Below, piece by piece: positions 44,877 to 57,211 of a stretch of DNA of 64,000 bases. The translations under genes were made by a program, and so were the position numbers. The notes under the pieces were generated by a model. The model was not told where the DNA came from. It did not search any database and saw only the letters and a list, made by a program, of their open reading frames with translations. Every line of letters starts with the position of its first letter. Within the stretch, counting starts at the first letter, position 1. The DNA comes from Melastoma dodecandrum (lineage: Eukaryota; Streptophyta; Magnoliopsida; Myrtales; Melastomataceae). The stretch lies in assembly GCA_029817715.1 (NCBI GenBank), contig JARUPY010000606.1:8308001-8372000 (forward strand), written 5' to 3'.

Positions 44877-47439
44877 AATTGCAATCACACTCAAATCATC
44901 TAAGATTTCGGTAATTCATCATAAATCACCTTGATTGAGAAAAATCATTAATCACATTGATCATTCCAAAACAATATATATCACATTCTCAATTTAAAAA
45001 ATATATTACGTTCTTTGTCCCATTAGAAGATGAACCTAGACACAAACCCCTTCATACAATCTCCAATTACTCACGTAAAAAAAAAAAAAAAAAAATCAAT
45101 CAGGGATCTCTGGAATCCTCTCCTTTCTCAGAGACAAAATCATCGTCATCCCCTTTCAAACAATTATTAGACAATAAAAAAAATCAGACAATCTCCAATC
45201 AGAGAGACGTCCTCACCTCCAGACACGCACCACCCCCTCTGGGGAACTAGAGATTCCACCTCCCATTACGGGAAATCGGAGACAAATTACTCCACATGTA
45301 ATCGGAGGTCAACTCCTCTAGGTATACACAGAAAGCGGAGCCAAGGACTCCCCCTCTCCAGTGCTGACGAGCCAAAGCCTCCCGACCAGCTGACACCCTT
45401 CTCTCCGACGACACCGCCTCCTGCCACAGCCACAACCCAAGTATGGTGCTCCAAGGCAGCCTTCTGACGGACACCCCGATGTCCTTCTTCTTCATCAATC
45501 CACTCCGAGGCGAGGCAACCCCTCGGTGAGTTTTCGATTTTTTTTTATATTTATTCAGCCCGTCGTGTAATTTAGAACATGGCTGATCATCTTTTACATT
45601 TGTTGAACTCATCGCATGTGATGTGGGGAATGCGAAACTGAGCCCCGACGGAGCAGCGTCGCCTCGACCAGAATGCAAGGGAGTCAGTTCGCAGGCCACA
45701 AGTTTCACATCAATTGTCGAAATCAGACAAAATCTGGTTGTACCGGTCCTTTATCCTATTAAAATTTTAGCCAATTTGGTTGAGTTTTCCCTACTTTTGA
45801 CTAATTATACTTGGGTTCCATATGCGGGAATAACGAATTACAAAAAACACATGTGCTTGATCTTATCTGTTTTGGTTCTTCAGACACTTTAACTATAAAA
45901 ATAATTTTTTATAGAAAACACGTTTAATTATCTTTGTTTTGATATATTATGCACGAATTTATCATTTTTAGATTTCAAGTTATGATTTTTTGAATATTAA
46001 CCATATTTCTGCCATGTTTTCAGTACTATGTATCATAAACTATTTTGTTTTAAAATTTGCACATGTTCAAAAATTTTGAAATTTTAATATGTTCACCAGC
46101 CGGATCTTTGACCCCCGCCCAAGACAACCTTAATTCACCCGTCCCCTTCATCTCCGATTCCCAGGATCAGTTTCTAGCTAGGATCTCTCCCTTGTTCTTC
46201 TACAGGGGCACTTTCCCCTTAAGTTAAGCATCTTTTAACACTAGTTTTGCTTCATTTAGATTTTTGGATCAAAAGTTACATATTTTTCATTAAGTGGTCG
46301 GCAATCAGATCACGCGTCGGGTTCGACCCAACTTCGTGAAATTTTCTGCTATGTTGGGCTTAATATCTTAATTCCAAAATTTTATATTTCATGTCTTTAT
46401 CTGGTTAAAAATATATTCCTGTAATTTTATGATTTTTAGAGCCCATTTACATATTTTTCGACATTTTCCCCTACATTGCGTCATTGAGTTGTTTTGGGCT
46501 CTTTGATTGTTTTATTATTGGGCTTGCAGGTACCCGTGGACCATCAACGTCGTTGGTCAACTTCAACACACCTAGAAGGAGTCCCTGTAGACGGTGCTCA
46601 AGACATGACGACATGCGGAGTTCGACCGCGGTGGTTGCTTCACAAAATCGACCCCAACTGACGAGCTTAGTCGATGACATGCAATCCCGGCAGGCCACAG
46701 GTACATGAGGGAGGTGCGGGCCTCCCGTCTTTTTTATTTTCACATGTAACGGGTCGTGGGCCCAAGTGCATAGGCCAACGGTCACCACCCTTCCCCGCTC
46801 CCTTTGATCTCAGTAATTGTCTGTGCTTGGCCGCATGCCTTAGGCTCATAGGTTTATCGTCGCATGTTGTTTTCCAAACACACACGAGTTCGGGTCCAAA
46901 GCCCGAATCGGGTCCAACGCCCATAAAACATTAACATGAGTCCGGAGTTATGCCCGGATTGGGTCCAACACCCATTAACAAAGAACAAACTTTTGGAGCA
47001 AATGCCACCTTTTCGCATGTTAGAATGTAAGAGTTAGTAACTAGTAATCCCCGAACCAATTGTTTTTTCCGACTTAAATAGATTTTGTAAATAAAGTCGG
47101 TGGCGACTCCGTATAGTTTACCTAGGTTAAACAACAACAAACTTTTTTACGGAGCCATTTTGAATGAGGAACTGACGGCGCGAGCCGCTTTTGATTTCTC
47201 CCGAAAGTTTCTTCTTCGGATCATGCTCCGCCTTTCGCCCACCGCCTCATAAGAAAACGGAGACTGTCGGAGAGGCCCGAGCAGGCCCAGTTATGAACCT
47301 AGGGAGGGATCACCCAATTCCCTTCCGCAGCGTCCGACGCTCACGTGACGCCGACCGGATTAGGCCTTGGGGGAGCGGGCCCAGATTCTCGGGTCGTCCG
47401 AACCGTCACGCGCGTACTAGGTCGGAAGGCGCGCGTACA
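44834..47439 (+). repeat. 5' LTR of the non-coding Ogre derivative
   Basis: It starts tgtaatgctcc and ends gcgcgtaca. Hairpin arms at 47069-47075 and 47094-47100, primer-site-like 12-mer at 47101-47112, donor-like ggtgag at 45525-45530. Compared with the 3' LTR it has many substitutions and lacks a segment (around 46098, where the 3' LTR has about 180 extra bases), so this element is older than the copia and Ogre elements. Confidence 0.92.
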
Positions 47440-47446
47440 TCCCGGA

Positions 47447-47463
47447 TGGCGACTCGGCTGGGG
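47447..47463 (+). other. primer binding site, tRNA-Arg
   Basis: tggcgactcggctgggg, eight bases from the LTR start of the interior, the same position as in the Ogre element. It has one mismatch to the expected complement of tRNA-Arg, at a different place. Confidence 0.82.
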
Positions 47464-49680
47464 ACTCTGCATGTGTATTCCTTTCGAACGCTCTTACATT
47501 TTTAATCTACATGCGGAGAGGAGTTCTTGTTTGCGCATGTAATTGCTTGGCTCGGTGCCCTTTGTTTGCCCTCATGGTTGTATTTGTTTACCGCTTACTA
47601 GGCATGTCTAGAAGTGCCCGAACCCGGGGGCTAGGATTTTTAGGGGGGTCACCGAGATGCCCAACCTGCTACTCTTTGCGGTATGGTTTTTAGCCGGGGC
47701 CCCGCCTCCCTTGATCCGAGGGAGCTTTAGAAGCCTTCATCCGAGAGTCTAGCATTGTTTGTCCACTACAGGTACCAGAAGCCGCATATGCATTTGTTTG
47801 TTACTAAGTGACTACTACCTGTGTAGGAACAGGTATCAGGTACGCTTTGCCTGCGATAAACTGTAGAGCTAACACTACTCGTTTTGCAGCGGTTTGGGTT
47901 AATCATAAAGGACTTCAAGAATCCTCTTTTCTCCATCCCTACCTATTTATTGCTTACTACATTCATGTATTCGCATGACCACATGAGTGTATTTTCGATT
48001 GCAGTAGTTACATTATCATGTCATTCATAGTAATCGCTCCATTGCATCACTATATCTCATTTACAATTGCAATTACATAATGCATACTTTTCCGCATATA
48101 CGAGTTCGATTAAGTATCATCACAAATTTATCATGCATCGATTACATTGTTGCATGATACTAATCCAAACATTCTCTCTAATTTTCTTCCGAGGTTTAAT
48201 TCTTCAACATGGCTCATCGAACGGGACTAGGGACAAAACATGACATTACAAATGAACAAGTACAAAAATGCCAAGGATTTATCGACGGCTACCAAGGCCC
48301 AAAGTCGAACATCTAACAACATGAAGACCAAAGTTTTCATTACGGCTACCAAGGTCCAAAGCCGTGCGTCAAAAGAGATGAGCCCAAAGTGATATCAATG
48401 GCTACCAAAGTACAAAGTCAAGCACGAACACCAAAGATCACTCAACGGCTACCAAAGCTTAAAGTCGAATCTACAACAACATGAAAACCCCAAGGAGGTT
48501 ACATCTCACCAGCCAACCACAGTCAACATCAGAGCTAATGACGAGCCCATAGAGCCGTTCACGGACATGCTACAATCGGAAACACTGGGGACATCACGCT
48601 CCTACCGATTCGACAACTGCTTCAAAGAAACAGAAACGATCTCACGACTCATCAGTCGACACATCCTCGACACTAACGAAAACTTCCATTACAGACAGGG
48701 ATGATTCCCCAGCATACAACTCGAGCATTGATCCTCAACATGGAGCAATCTTTCAATCTACTTGTCAAACTCTCACCCTTGACATCGACAATCCTGAGAA
48801 GAGTCACAAGAGACAGATCCTCTAGCTTACATCCCGTCGTCAGCTTTCTTCACCATGCCAACAAAGCATTCTAGCACAAGGGGCAAACCTTGGCCTTCCC
48901 AACGACCCCGCGATATCAGGACACATGCAATCAATCAACCGTCAAATACGATCACTCGACGTCTACGGACATTCAACCTCATTGTTTCTACGATAACAAG
49001 AACTCGACGAACGCCGGATCCAAAGCATCCCCACGACAAAAACATGAACATGGACCAGATTCTTCAAGAGATGGCAAATACATAGCGTGATCGGCATCAG
49101 AAGCTCCCATTTGCGTTACCCGCCTTCCAACAACTCAAGACATGTCAGGCGGGGGCCACCGATATTCAAACCACCAACACCGGGGCATCCCAACACAAGA
49201 TAAATCGTCTGGGGCAACACTTACATAATAGCTTCTCGCTACACCAAAGGACATGCAATCTACCTATCAATGACGCGTACTCGGACTAGGGCAACTCCCA
49301 TCAAGCTCATCCACGTTATCTAAGTGATCAATTCAGCAGAAATTCAACTACTAACTCTTTGAAGCTCGTCCCAAGGAGAAGGCCCACCACATGAGAAGCT
49401 AGTTACCCGCCCAGACCTACCTCAACGGGCAATCAACAATGCACATCCAAGAATAATCGACTGGACGACAACATTATCATACAGATCTTGCGGAACGCAA
49501 GAGATTCCAGAAGACAATTTACTTTGAAATTACGTTCGCTGTTAAGCACTCCCTTTCAAGAAAACAACCACATTAACGGAGAAAACTGCCCCAAGCACTC
49601 AACGCAAACACTCTTCGACATTACAACACATGAAAGGGAGTATCTATTCCTTGATCAATACTTTCTTGAAAAATAAGTTA
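47464..49680 (+). other. interior of the non-coding element, left part
   Basis: The leader shared with Ogre (to about 47960) is followed by AT-rich sequence. At 48285-48480 a unit like ggctaccaaggcccaaagtc occurs four or five times. The stretch near 48500-48560 faintly resembles the Ogre sequence around 18370-18430, perhaps a trace of the lost pol region. No ORF is supported. Confidence 0.55.
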
Positions 49681-51730
49681 CACGAGCTCACTTATTTTAG
49701 CCCTTGTCGCATGTTAACGAAGGCGTGGATGGCAAGGTGGTAATGTTTCGAGCCAAAGCCTTGAAATAGTTTTGAGCCAAAGCTTCAAAATATTCTTCGT
49801 TGTCGACAAAACGCCGATCTACCTGAATGGGAGTATTCGTTCCTCAACTCATACCTTCTCTATAGAACAGGTTACATGAGTTTACTTGTTTTGCCCTTCG
49901 GCTTGTCTCATAGGTACGTGAGCATCCTACGTAGACGACGAATGCGATGGTGGTAGAGTGGAAAAGTTTCGAGCCAAAGTTTCGAAACAGCCTTCGCTGG
50001 CAAAACAACGACGACGACAACACGAGAACAATCCGGGGCAAATCTCGGCGCTATCCTGGGGCAAATCCCCACCGATCCTGGGGCAAATCTCAAGCGATCG
50101 TATGGCAAATCCCCGACAGATCCTGTGGAAAATCTCTGAGTGATCCTAGGGCAAATTCCCGACCGATCCTGGGGTAAATATTTGAGTGATCATGGGCATA
50201 TCTCCGAGCGATCATGGGGCATATCTCCAAGCTATCCTGGAACGAGACTGAGCAGTCTTGGATAACTCTTAGTTGACAAAACAACAAATAACATGAAAGG
50301 GAGTATATGTTCCTTAACAAACGCTTTCTTTGCAAAACAAGTTACATTAACTTACTGTTTGCCCTTCGGCTGTCTCATAGGCACATAAACAACTTAGGCA
50401 GACGAGAAGGTGAAGGTGGCTAGATAGAAGAGTTTCGAGCCAAAATCTAAACCTTCGTTATCAAAACAACGATATACATGAAGGGAATATTCGTTCCTTG
50501 ATCAATAATTCTCAGTAAAAACATGTCACATAAGCCTACTTGTTTTTGTCCTTGTTACATGTAGGTACAACAACATCCTATCATGACAATCAAAACAACT
50601 TTCAAACCCAAGCTTCGAAACAATATTCGTCATAAACAAAACAATAAATTACATGAAAGGGAGTACACTGGCATCCTAAGCAGACAATAAAGGCAAACGA
50701 TGAAGTTCCAAACCGAAGCTTCGAAACAACCTTCATCAGCGAACTTCTTTATATCCCCAAGGAATTAACTAGGGCCAAGAACACTGATAATAAACATGAA
50801 AAGGGAGAATCACACAATTATTACTCTCTTCATCAAGTTAAACGAAATCACATGAGCCTATTTCATTTACGTCCTTCGTCTCGTGGGCAGGTACAAGAGC
50901 TCCTCACAATAATGGTACAAAACTCCTATGACAAAGGCCAAGGTGGTAGGGCGACAAAGCTTCAAGCCAAAGTCTTGTCGCAATTTCGTCAATCCTTCGA
51001 TTCCTACGGACGAAGATGCACTGACGAAATTACACAAAAGAGTAGTAGACGAACACCCTTATACAACGGATGCGAGAACATAACATCATTTCGTCAATCC
51101 TTTGATTCCATCGAATAAAGACGCACTGACGAAACAAACACAAAAGGGGAAGTACCATGACACTTCTTTACCTTTCTTATAAATGAAATTACATGAAGTA
51201 CATTTTGTTTCTACTCTAAAAAAGAATCAAGTCGTACAAATGCACTTGTTTCCTTTTTATCTGTTTGATAGGTACATGAGCAACCTTATACAACGCATAC
51301 AAAACCAGAGTAGCCATTTCGTCAAACCTTCGATTCCATCGGACGAAGACTCAATGACGAAACCATGTAAAAGGGAAGTACTAAAACTCTACTTCACTTT
51401 TCTTACAAATGAAGTTACATGAGCAAACTTCATTCTTACTCTAAGAGAAAAAAGTCACATGAACTTACTTGTTTCTCGCCATCTATTTGGTAGGTACATG
51501 AGCTTCCTTACATAATACACATCAGGCATGAGTAATCTTCGTCAATCCTTCGATTCCATCGGACGAAGATGTAATGACGAAAAACACATGGAAAAGGGAA
51601 GTATTAAAGCTCTACTTCGCTTTTCATATAAATGAAATTTCATGAGAAAACTTCATTCTTACTTTAAAAGGAACAAGTTACATGAGCTCATTTGTTGTCC
51701 GCCCTTTGAGAAGTGTAGGTACATGAACAT
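49680..51730 (+). repeat. tandem array of diverged 180-250 base modules
   Basis: The modules have in common a part like gtaggtacatgagcatcct, a part like gtttcgagccaaagcttcg or cgtcaatccttcgattcc, and a part like aaagggagtat. Landmarks of the first part are near 49910, 50387, 50562, 50887, 51270, 51490 and 51715. The Ogre element has only one or two of these modules (21650-22060). Confidence 0.75.
50030..50250 (+). repeat. 24-base minisatellite
   Basis: About nine imperfect units like gatcctggggcaaatctccg, period close to 24, lying between two of the larger modules. Confidence 0.8.
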
Positions 51731-53525
51731 CCTGCATTATGAACAAAGGTGTGGGCGGTCGGGTGGAAGATTTCGAACCAAAGCTTCGTGATTGCCTTTG
51801 TTGTCACCAAGGATGACCATATCGAAAGGGAGTATCATCTACACTACTCTCTAACAAATTTCTTATCATTCCCCAGATGGAGTCATACATCTATTTCCCC
51901 AGCAGGAATCGGTTATAAACACTGCATTCCTCAATAAGAGTAGAATATTCTTCCAGAATGACCATCGAGATGGGCATATTCATCTCATATCCCCAGCGAA
52001 TACCCAACTTTATTATAATTTCCCCAAGCGAGAGTCGAAGTACATGAGCTTACACCTCCGTCCGTTGTCAACTACGTAGTCATGGACTCCGCACAGTACG
52101 GTACAAACTCTTATGCAACGGCGTGAGTGGTCGAGTGGAAGTCGTTCCGAGTCTAATCTCAAGGACCATGACAGGGGCATGAAAGTGCATACACTTTCCC
52201 CACGAAGCTTGCACAAGAACACGACCTTAGTACGACGTCTCCAAAGAGGTTTGCGTACGTAAACTTATTCACTATTTAAGCATTTGTGTGCCCTTTTGCA
52301 TACAATTTTAAGAAACTTTTGACAAAAAGAATACTTATGAGCGAGAATGGATGATGCAAGCCCATTCCTAAACATTTACCCAAAGAGATGAGTGCAAACA
52401 CCATGAGGGTTCACATGCATATGTCTGGGCGGACAAAGAATCCTTTGGCGAAAGATGCCCAGACCGGGATGAGATCAACATTTATTCTCTATCCCAAACA
52501 CGGACATGACCATTGCTGCCCTTCCGAGCCAAAGTCGAAGTTTTTATACACACTAGTCCCACCGAGTATAAGGATCGCCTTACATCAAGGTTACCAGGGA
52601 TATTGTAGTTAGAAACCAGAAGCGACGGAACACAGATGCGACACTTCCTCAAGGTTCAAGCGAGGAGCAACCATCAGCAGACATGCTTGCCAGTTGAGTT
52701 ATACCCAGGGATGAAAACCTCCAACAACTCTGCAAGACGTACAAATCCACAAAGAGTCCAAAGCAGCTCCAATAAGGCGGAGAGAAAGAAAGAAAGCAGC
52801 GCAAATCCCTACGATTCAACAAAAAAAAACAAAAACATCGCAATAACCAAAGTCATCAAGAGCATAGCGTAAGAAAAAGAAAACAAAAGAGCAAATTAAA
52901 GCACCAGGGCATACATGAACGGTCGCAAAAGCAAATGTGCTATCTCCCGGACAAAACAAGGAGAAGACACTCCCCAAAGCAGATTTCCAAAGCTCTAGTT
53001 GGTCGTCCATCAGCCCCAACGGTGTGTCTCAACGTGCCTGTTGCCTGGTAGATGGAGAATTTGCTTGGACGATGGAACCTCTGTGGCAACAGCTTCCATT
53101 GAGGTCCTTAGACTCGTTCCTTCAGAATGACAAATTCAGATTCTCTATCCAAAGGCCTTATGCCAAAGCCACATTACAACCCGCACAAAGACTCCTTCGA
53201 CTGGTACATGAGCATCCAAGTCAAGGGAATTCTAAAATCCAACTGTGACAGGTTTCATGAGTAAGAGCGAGCCCAGATAAAAGTCAGAAGTCCTTCTCCA
53301 TTCTCGCCTAGAAGTGATCCTAATAAGCTTCATCAAATCAAATCATGACATGCATGAGTGCTGTGATCACACATATTTCATTACCCCCTATTTCACGGGG
53401 TCTCGTTTATTACTAACAGTTTTCTTGATTAGATCCCAAAGTACAGATCTATAATGAATACCCTCAATCCACAATTTAGGGTATTAATGAAGTCTTTGCG
53501 AGAAAATCTTTTACAAGCCACCCTC
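51731..53525 (+). other. 3' non-coding region of the element
   Basis: Aligns with the Ogre 3' region 21900-23580 (for example 51717-51900 with 21900-22080). No ORF is supported. Confidence 0.7.
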
Positions 53526-53556
53526 GCAAAGAGGGGCAACTGTAATACTCCAAATT
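53473..53556 (+). promoter_or_regulatory. two-tier stem-loop around polypurine tract and LTR start
   Basis: Inner arms ctttgcgag (53494-53502) and ctcgcaaag (53523-53531). Polypurine tract gcaaagaggggca (53526-53538). Outer arms aatttagggtatta (53473-53486) and taatactccaaatt (53543-53556), 12 of 14 bases complementary. Same design as 23532-23614. Confidence 0.65.
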
Positions 53557-56251
53557 TTTCGATCTGATCATGAGTGTAATGCTCCAAATTTTTCCACCTG
53601 ATCGAGATTTCCTTTAAAATTGCAATCACACTCAAATCATCTAAGATTTTGGTAATTCATCATAAATCACCTTGATTGAGAAAAATCTTCAATCACATCG
53701 ATTACTCCAAAACAATATATATCACATTCTCAATTTAAAAAATATCTTACCTTCTTTGTCCCATTAGACGATAAACCTAGATACAAACCCATTCATATAA
53801 TCTCCAATTACACAATAACCTCACGTAAAAAAAAATCAATCAGGGATCTCTGGAATCCTCTCCTTCCTCAGAGACAAAATCATCGCCATCCCCTTTCAAA
53901 CAATTATTAGACAATAAAAAAAATCAGACAATCTCCAATCAGAGAGACGTACCTGACCTCCAGACACGCACCACCCCCTCCGGGGAACCAGAGATTCCAC
54001 CTCCCATTCCGGGGAATCGGAGACAAATTCCTCCACATACAATCGGAGGTCAACTCCTCTAGGTATACACAGAAACCTGAGCCAATGACTCCCCCTCTCC
54101 AGTGCTGACGAGCCAAAACCTTCCGACCAGCCGACATCCTTCTCTCCGACGACACTGCCTCCTGCCACAGCCACAACCCAAGCATGGTGCGCCAAGGCAG
54201 CCTTCTAACGGACTCCCCGACATCCTTCTTCTTCCTCGAGACACCCCGAGGCGAGGCAACCCCTCAGTGAGTTTTCAATTTTTTTTTTTTTTATATATTC
54301 ATTCAGCCCGTCTTTTAATTTAGAACATGGCTGACCATCTTTTACATTTGCTGAACTCATCGCACGTGATGTGGGGAACGCGAAACCGAGCCCCGACGGA
54401 GCAGCGTAGCCTCGACTAGAATGCAAGGGAGTCAGTCCGCAGGCCATAAGTTTCATGTCCATTGTTGGACTCAAACAAAATCTAGTTGTATCGATCCTTT
54501 ATCCTGTTAACACGATTGTGATTAAATTTTAGCCAATTTGATTGAGTTTTCCTTTACTTTTGACTAATTATACTTGGGTTCCATATGCTAGAATAACGAA
54601 TTACAAAAAACGCATGTGCTTGATCTTATATGTTTTTGTTTCTCGGGATACACTTTTACTATAAAGATAATTTTTATAAAAACGTTTAATGATCTTTGTT
54701 TTGATATATTATGCACGAATTTATCATTTTTAGATTTCAAGTTATGATTTTTTTTAATATTAACCATATTTCTTCTATGTTTTCAGTACTATGTATCATA
54801 AACTATTTTGTTTTAAAATTTGCACATGTTCAAAAATTTTGAAATTTTAATATGTTATTTCTTATATGACTAGAAAGACATATAATTTTATTTTACTGAA
54901 TTTTGACATCTTCTTATTAAAATATACTTAAAAAGATTTCGACATGTGATCTGAACGTTTTCAACAGTTTTGTTTCGGTAAAATCGATTTCATTTGTTTT
55001 TTGTGAATCTATTTCCTATAAACTTTTCACAACCAAGATCTCCCTTAAGTTAAGCATCTTTTAACACTGGTTTTGCTTCATTTGGATTTCTGGATCAAAA
55101 GTTACATATTTTTCTTTAAGTGGTCTACAATCAGATCGCGTGTCGGGTTCCACCTAATTTCGTGAAAGTTTCTGCTATGTTGGGCTTAATATCATAATTC
55201 TAAAATTTGATACTTCTTGTTTTTATGAGGTTAAGAATATATTCCTATAATTTTATGATTTTTTAGAGCCCTTTTGCATATTTTTCAACATTTTCCCTAC
55301 ATTACATCATTGAGTTGTTTTGGGCTCTTTGATTGTTTTATTATTGGGCTTGCAGGTACCTGCGGACCATCGACGTCATTGGTCAACTTCAACATACCTA
55401 GAAGGAGTCTCTGTAGACGGTGCTCAAGACATGACACGTGGAGTTCGACCGCGGTAGATGCTTCACAAAAGCGGCCCCAACTGACGAGCTTAGTCGATGA
55501 CATGCCATCCCGGCAAGGCACAGGTACATGAGGGAGGGGGTCTCGTTTTTTTTTTATTTTCACATGTAACGGGTCGTGGGCCCAAGTGCATAGGCCCACG
55601 ATCACCACCCTTCCCCGCTCCTTTTGATCTTAATAATTATCTGTGCTTGGCCGCATGCCTTAGGCTCATAGGTTTATCATCGCATGTTGTTTTTCAAACA
55701 CACATGAGTTCGGGTCCAAAGCTCGAATCGGGTCCAGCCTGTAAAACGTTAACATGAGTCCGGAGTCATGCCCGGATCGGGTCCAACACCCGTTAACAAA
55801 GAACAAACTTTTGGAGCAAACGCCACCTTTTCGCATGTTCGAATGTAAGAGTTAGGAACTAGTAATCCCCGAACCAACTGTTTTCTTCGACATAAACAGA
55901 TTTTGTAAATAATGTCGGTGGCGACTCCATATAGTTTACCTAGGTTAAACATTTTTACGGAGCCATTTTGGATGAGGAACTGACGACGCGAGCCGCTTCC
56001 GATTTCTCCCGAATGTTCCTTCTTCGGATCATGCTCCCCCTTTCGCCCGGCGCCTCTTAAGAAAACATAAACGGTCGGCGAGGGCCTGAGCAGGCCCAGT
56101 TAGGAACCTAGAAAGGGATCGCCCAACTCCCTTCTGCAGCGACCGACGCTCGAGTCGTGACGTCGACCGGATTGGGCCTTGGGGGAGCGGGCCCGAATTC
56201 TCGTGTCGTTCGTACCGCTATGCGCGTGCTAGGCCGGAAAGAGCACGTACA
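53541..56251 (+). repeat. 3' LTR of the non-coding Ogre derivative
   Basis: It follows the polypurine tract and ends cacgtaca at 56251, before the target duplication atgag. The first 34 bases (53541-53574) are an extra copy of the LTR start that the 5' LTR lacks; the match to 44834 begins at 53575. Hairpin arms 55887-55893 and 55912-55918, 12-mer at 55919-55930 with one change. Confidence 0.92.
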
Positions 56252-56338
56252 ATGAGCAATGCACGTCTGCTGCATGAGTCTGATGAAGCCATTGAGGGGA
56301 AGGGAGGGAGGATTAAGAAAAACTATGATAAGATGTAG
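56252..56338 (+). pseudogene. displaced 3' end of C1 copy 2
   Basis: In the frame of the gene before the insertion, this piece (after the duplicated atgag) gives 27 codons including NARLLHESDEAIEGKGGRIK, ending with TAG at 56336-56338. It shows where the gene ended before the retroelement arrived. Confidence 0.7.
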
Positions 56339-57211
56339 AACCGCAAATGCGAAAGGATAGGATGGAAGTGGGAGAAGTGAGGCCGAGGATAAGCAAAAAG
56401 GTGGACGGATGGGTATGATATGAGGCGATGGGATGAAGTCGTATTAAATACTTAGCTTCTGAGGATGAGGTAGGCTTGACGTGGGGACATCCGTGTCTAT
56501 GAGGATAACTCCAAACACACAGGGTTTGCATGCAAGTTGATGGGCGTAGCAACTCTTTTCTTGACTCGTTGTTGCTTTAAATTGGGATTTCCTCACATCT
56601 AACTCGTGAGCTACCATCTACGTAAATTGTACGGCGAGGAGGACGAAGACGACAGGATAAACTACTGGGTTAGTAAAGGTTTTTGTATATTTACTACGAG
56701 AGTAAATTGGTAATTTCACAATAACTATAGGTTTATAATGAATGTACTGTTTACCTTAGTAAATTACTAAAATATTTAATAACTTTTTATTAAATTTTCT
56801 GAAAATTTCGCTCGGAAATTAATAAAAAATTACGAAAAAAAGTCACTTTTAATAATTTCCAAATAATTTTACTATGTTCAATAGTATTTTGCTAATTTTA
56901 GTAAATAACGTAATGGTTATGTGTACGTACTGTTAGCCGCTTCCGCGGTCGATGGGGTTGGCATTTTTTCCATGGAAAAGGGCAAAGATGATGTTAAACT
57001 ATGTGTCCTTGTCTGGATTGCACATGATCTCCAACTCAATATCCCTCCTCCTTCTCCTTAATCAAAACATTCCAGAGACATGAAAACCCTAAAGGAAAAA
57101 CCAAACTTGTCGAGGTTGTTGTTTGTCCTGAAGGGCAAACTGTAGGAACTGATTAAAGGGACAAATCAACCAAAGATGTGATCTAATGTAATGCAATGCA
57201 ATGTAATGTCG
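56339..57211. other. no gene recognised
   Basis: The first 90 bases are the C1 3' flank that is duplicated at 40880-40966. The rest is AT-rich spacer, and probably includes the 3' untranslated region of the F-box gene. Confidence 0.5.

Larger units (their letters stand above)
44834..56251 (+). mobile_element. non-coding Ogre/Tat-type element (LARD-like)
   Basis: 11.4 kb. LTRs 44834-47439 and 53541-56251, target duplication atgag (44829-44833 and 56252-56256), primer site for tRNA-Arg and the same polypurine tract as the Ogre element. The 6.1 kb interior has no gag, protease, RT or integrase that I can recognise. It consists of the leader shared with the Ogre element, decayed sequence, tandem arrays, and an expanded form of the Ogre 3' non-coding region. 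It must have been moved by proteins of a relative. It is inserted near the 3' end of the C1 copy 2 coding region. Confidence 0.92.

Noticed and set aside
45247..45708. 153-codon minus-strand ORF in the LTR of the non-coding element
   Set aside because: Not kept intact in the other LTR (53896-54195 is shifted and shorter). It is in the GC-rich leader.
49680..51730. CRISPR-like array
   Set aside because: Units are 180-250 bases, diverged and of different length, in a eukaryotic retroelement.
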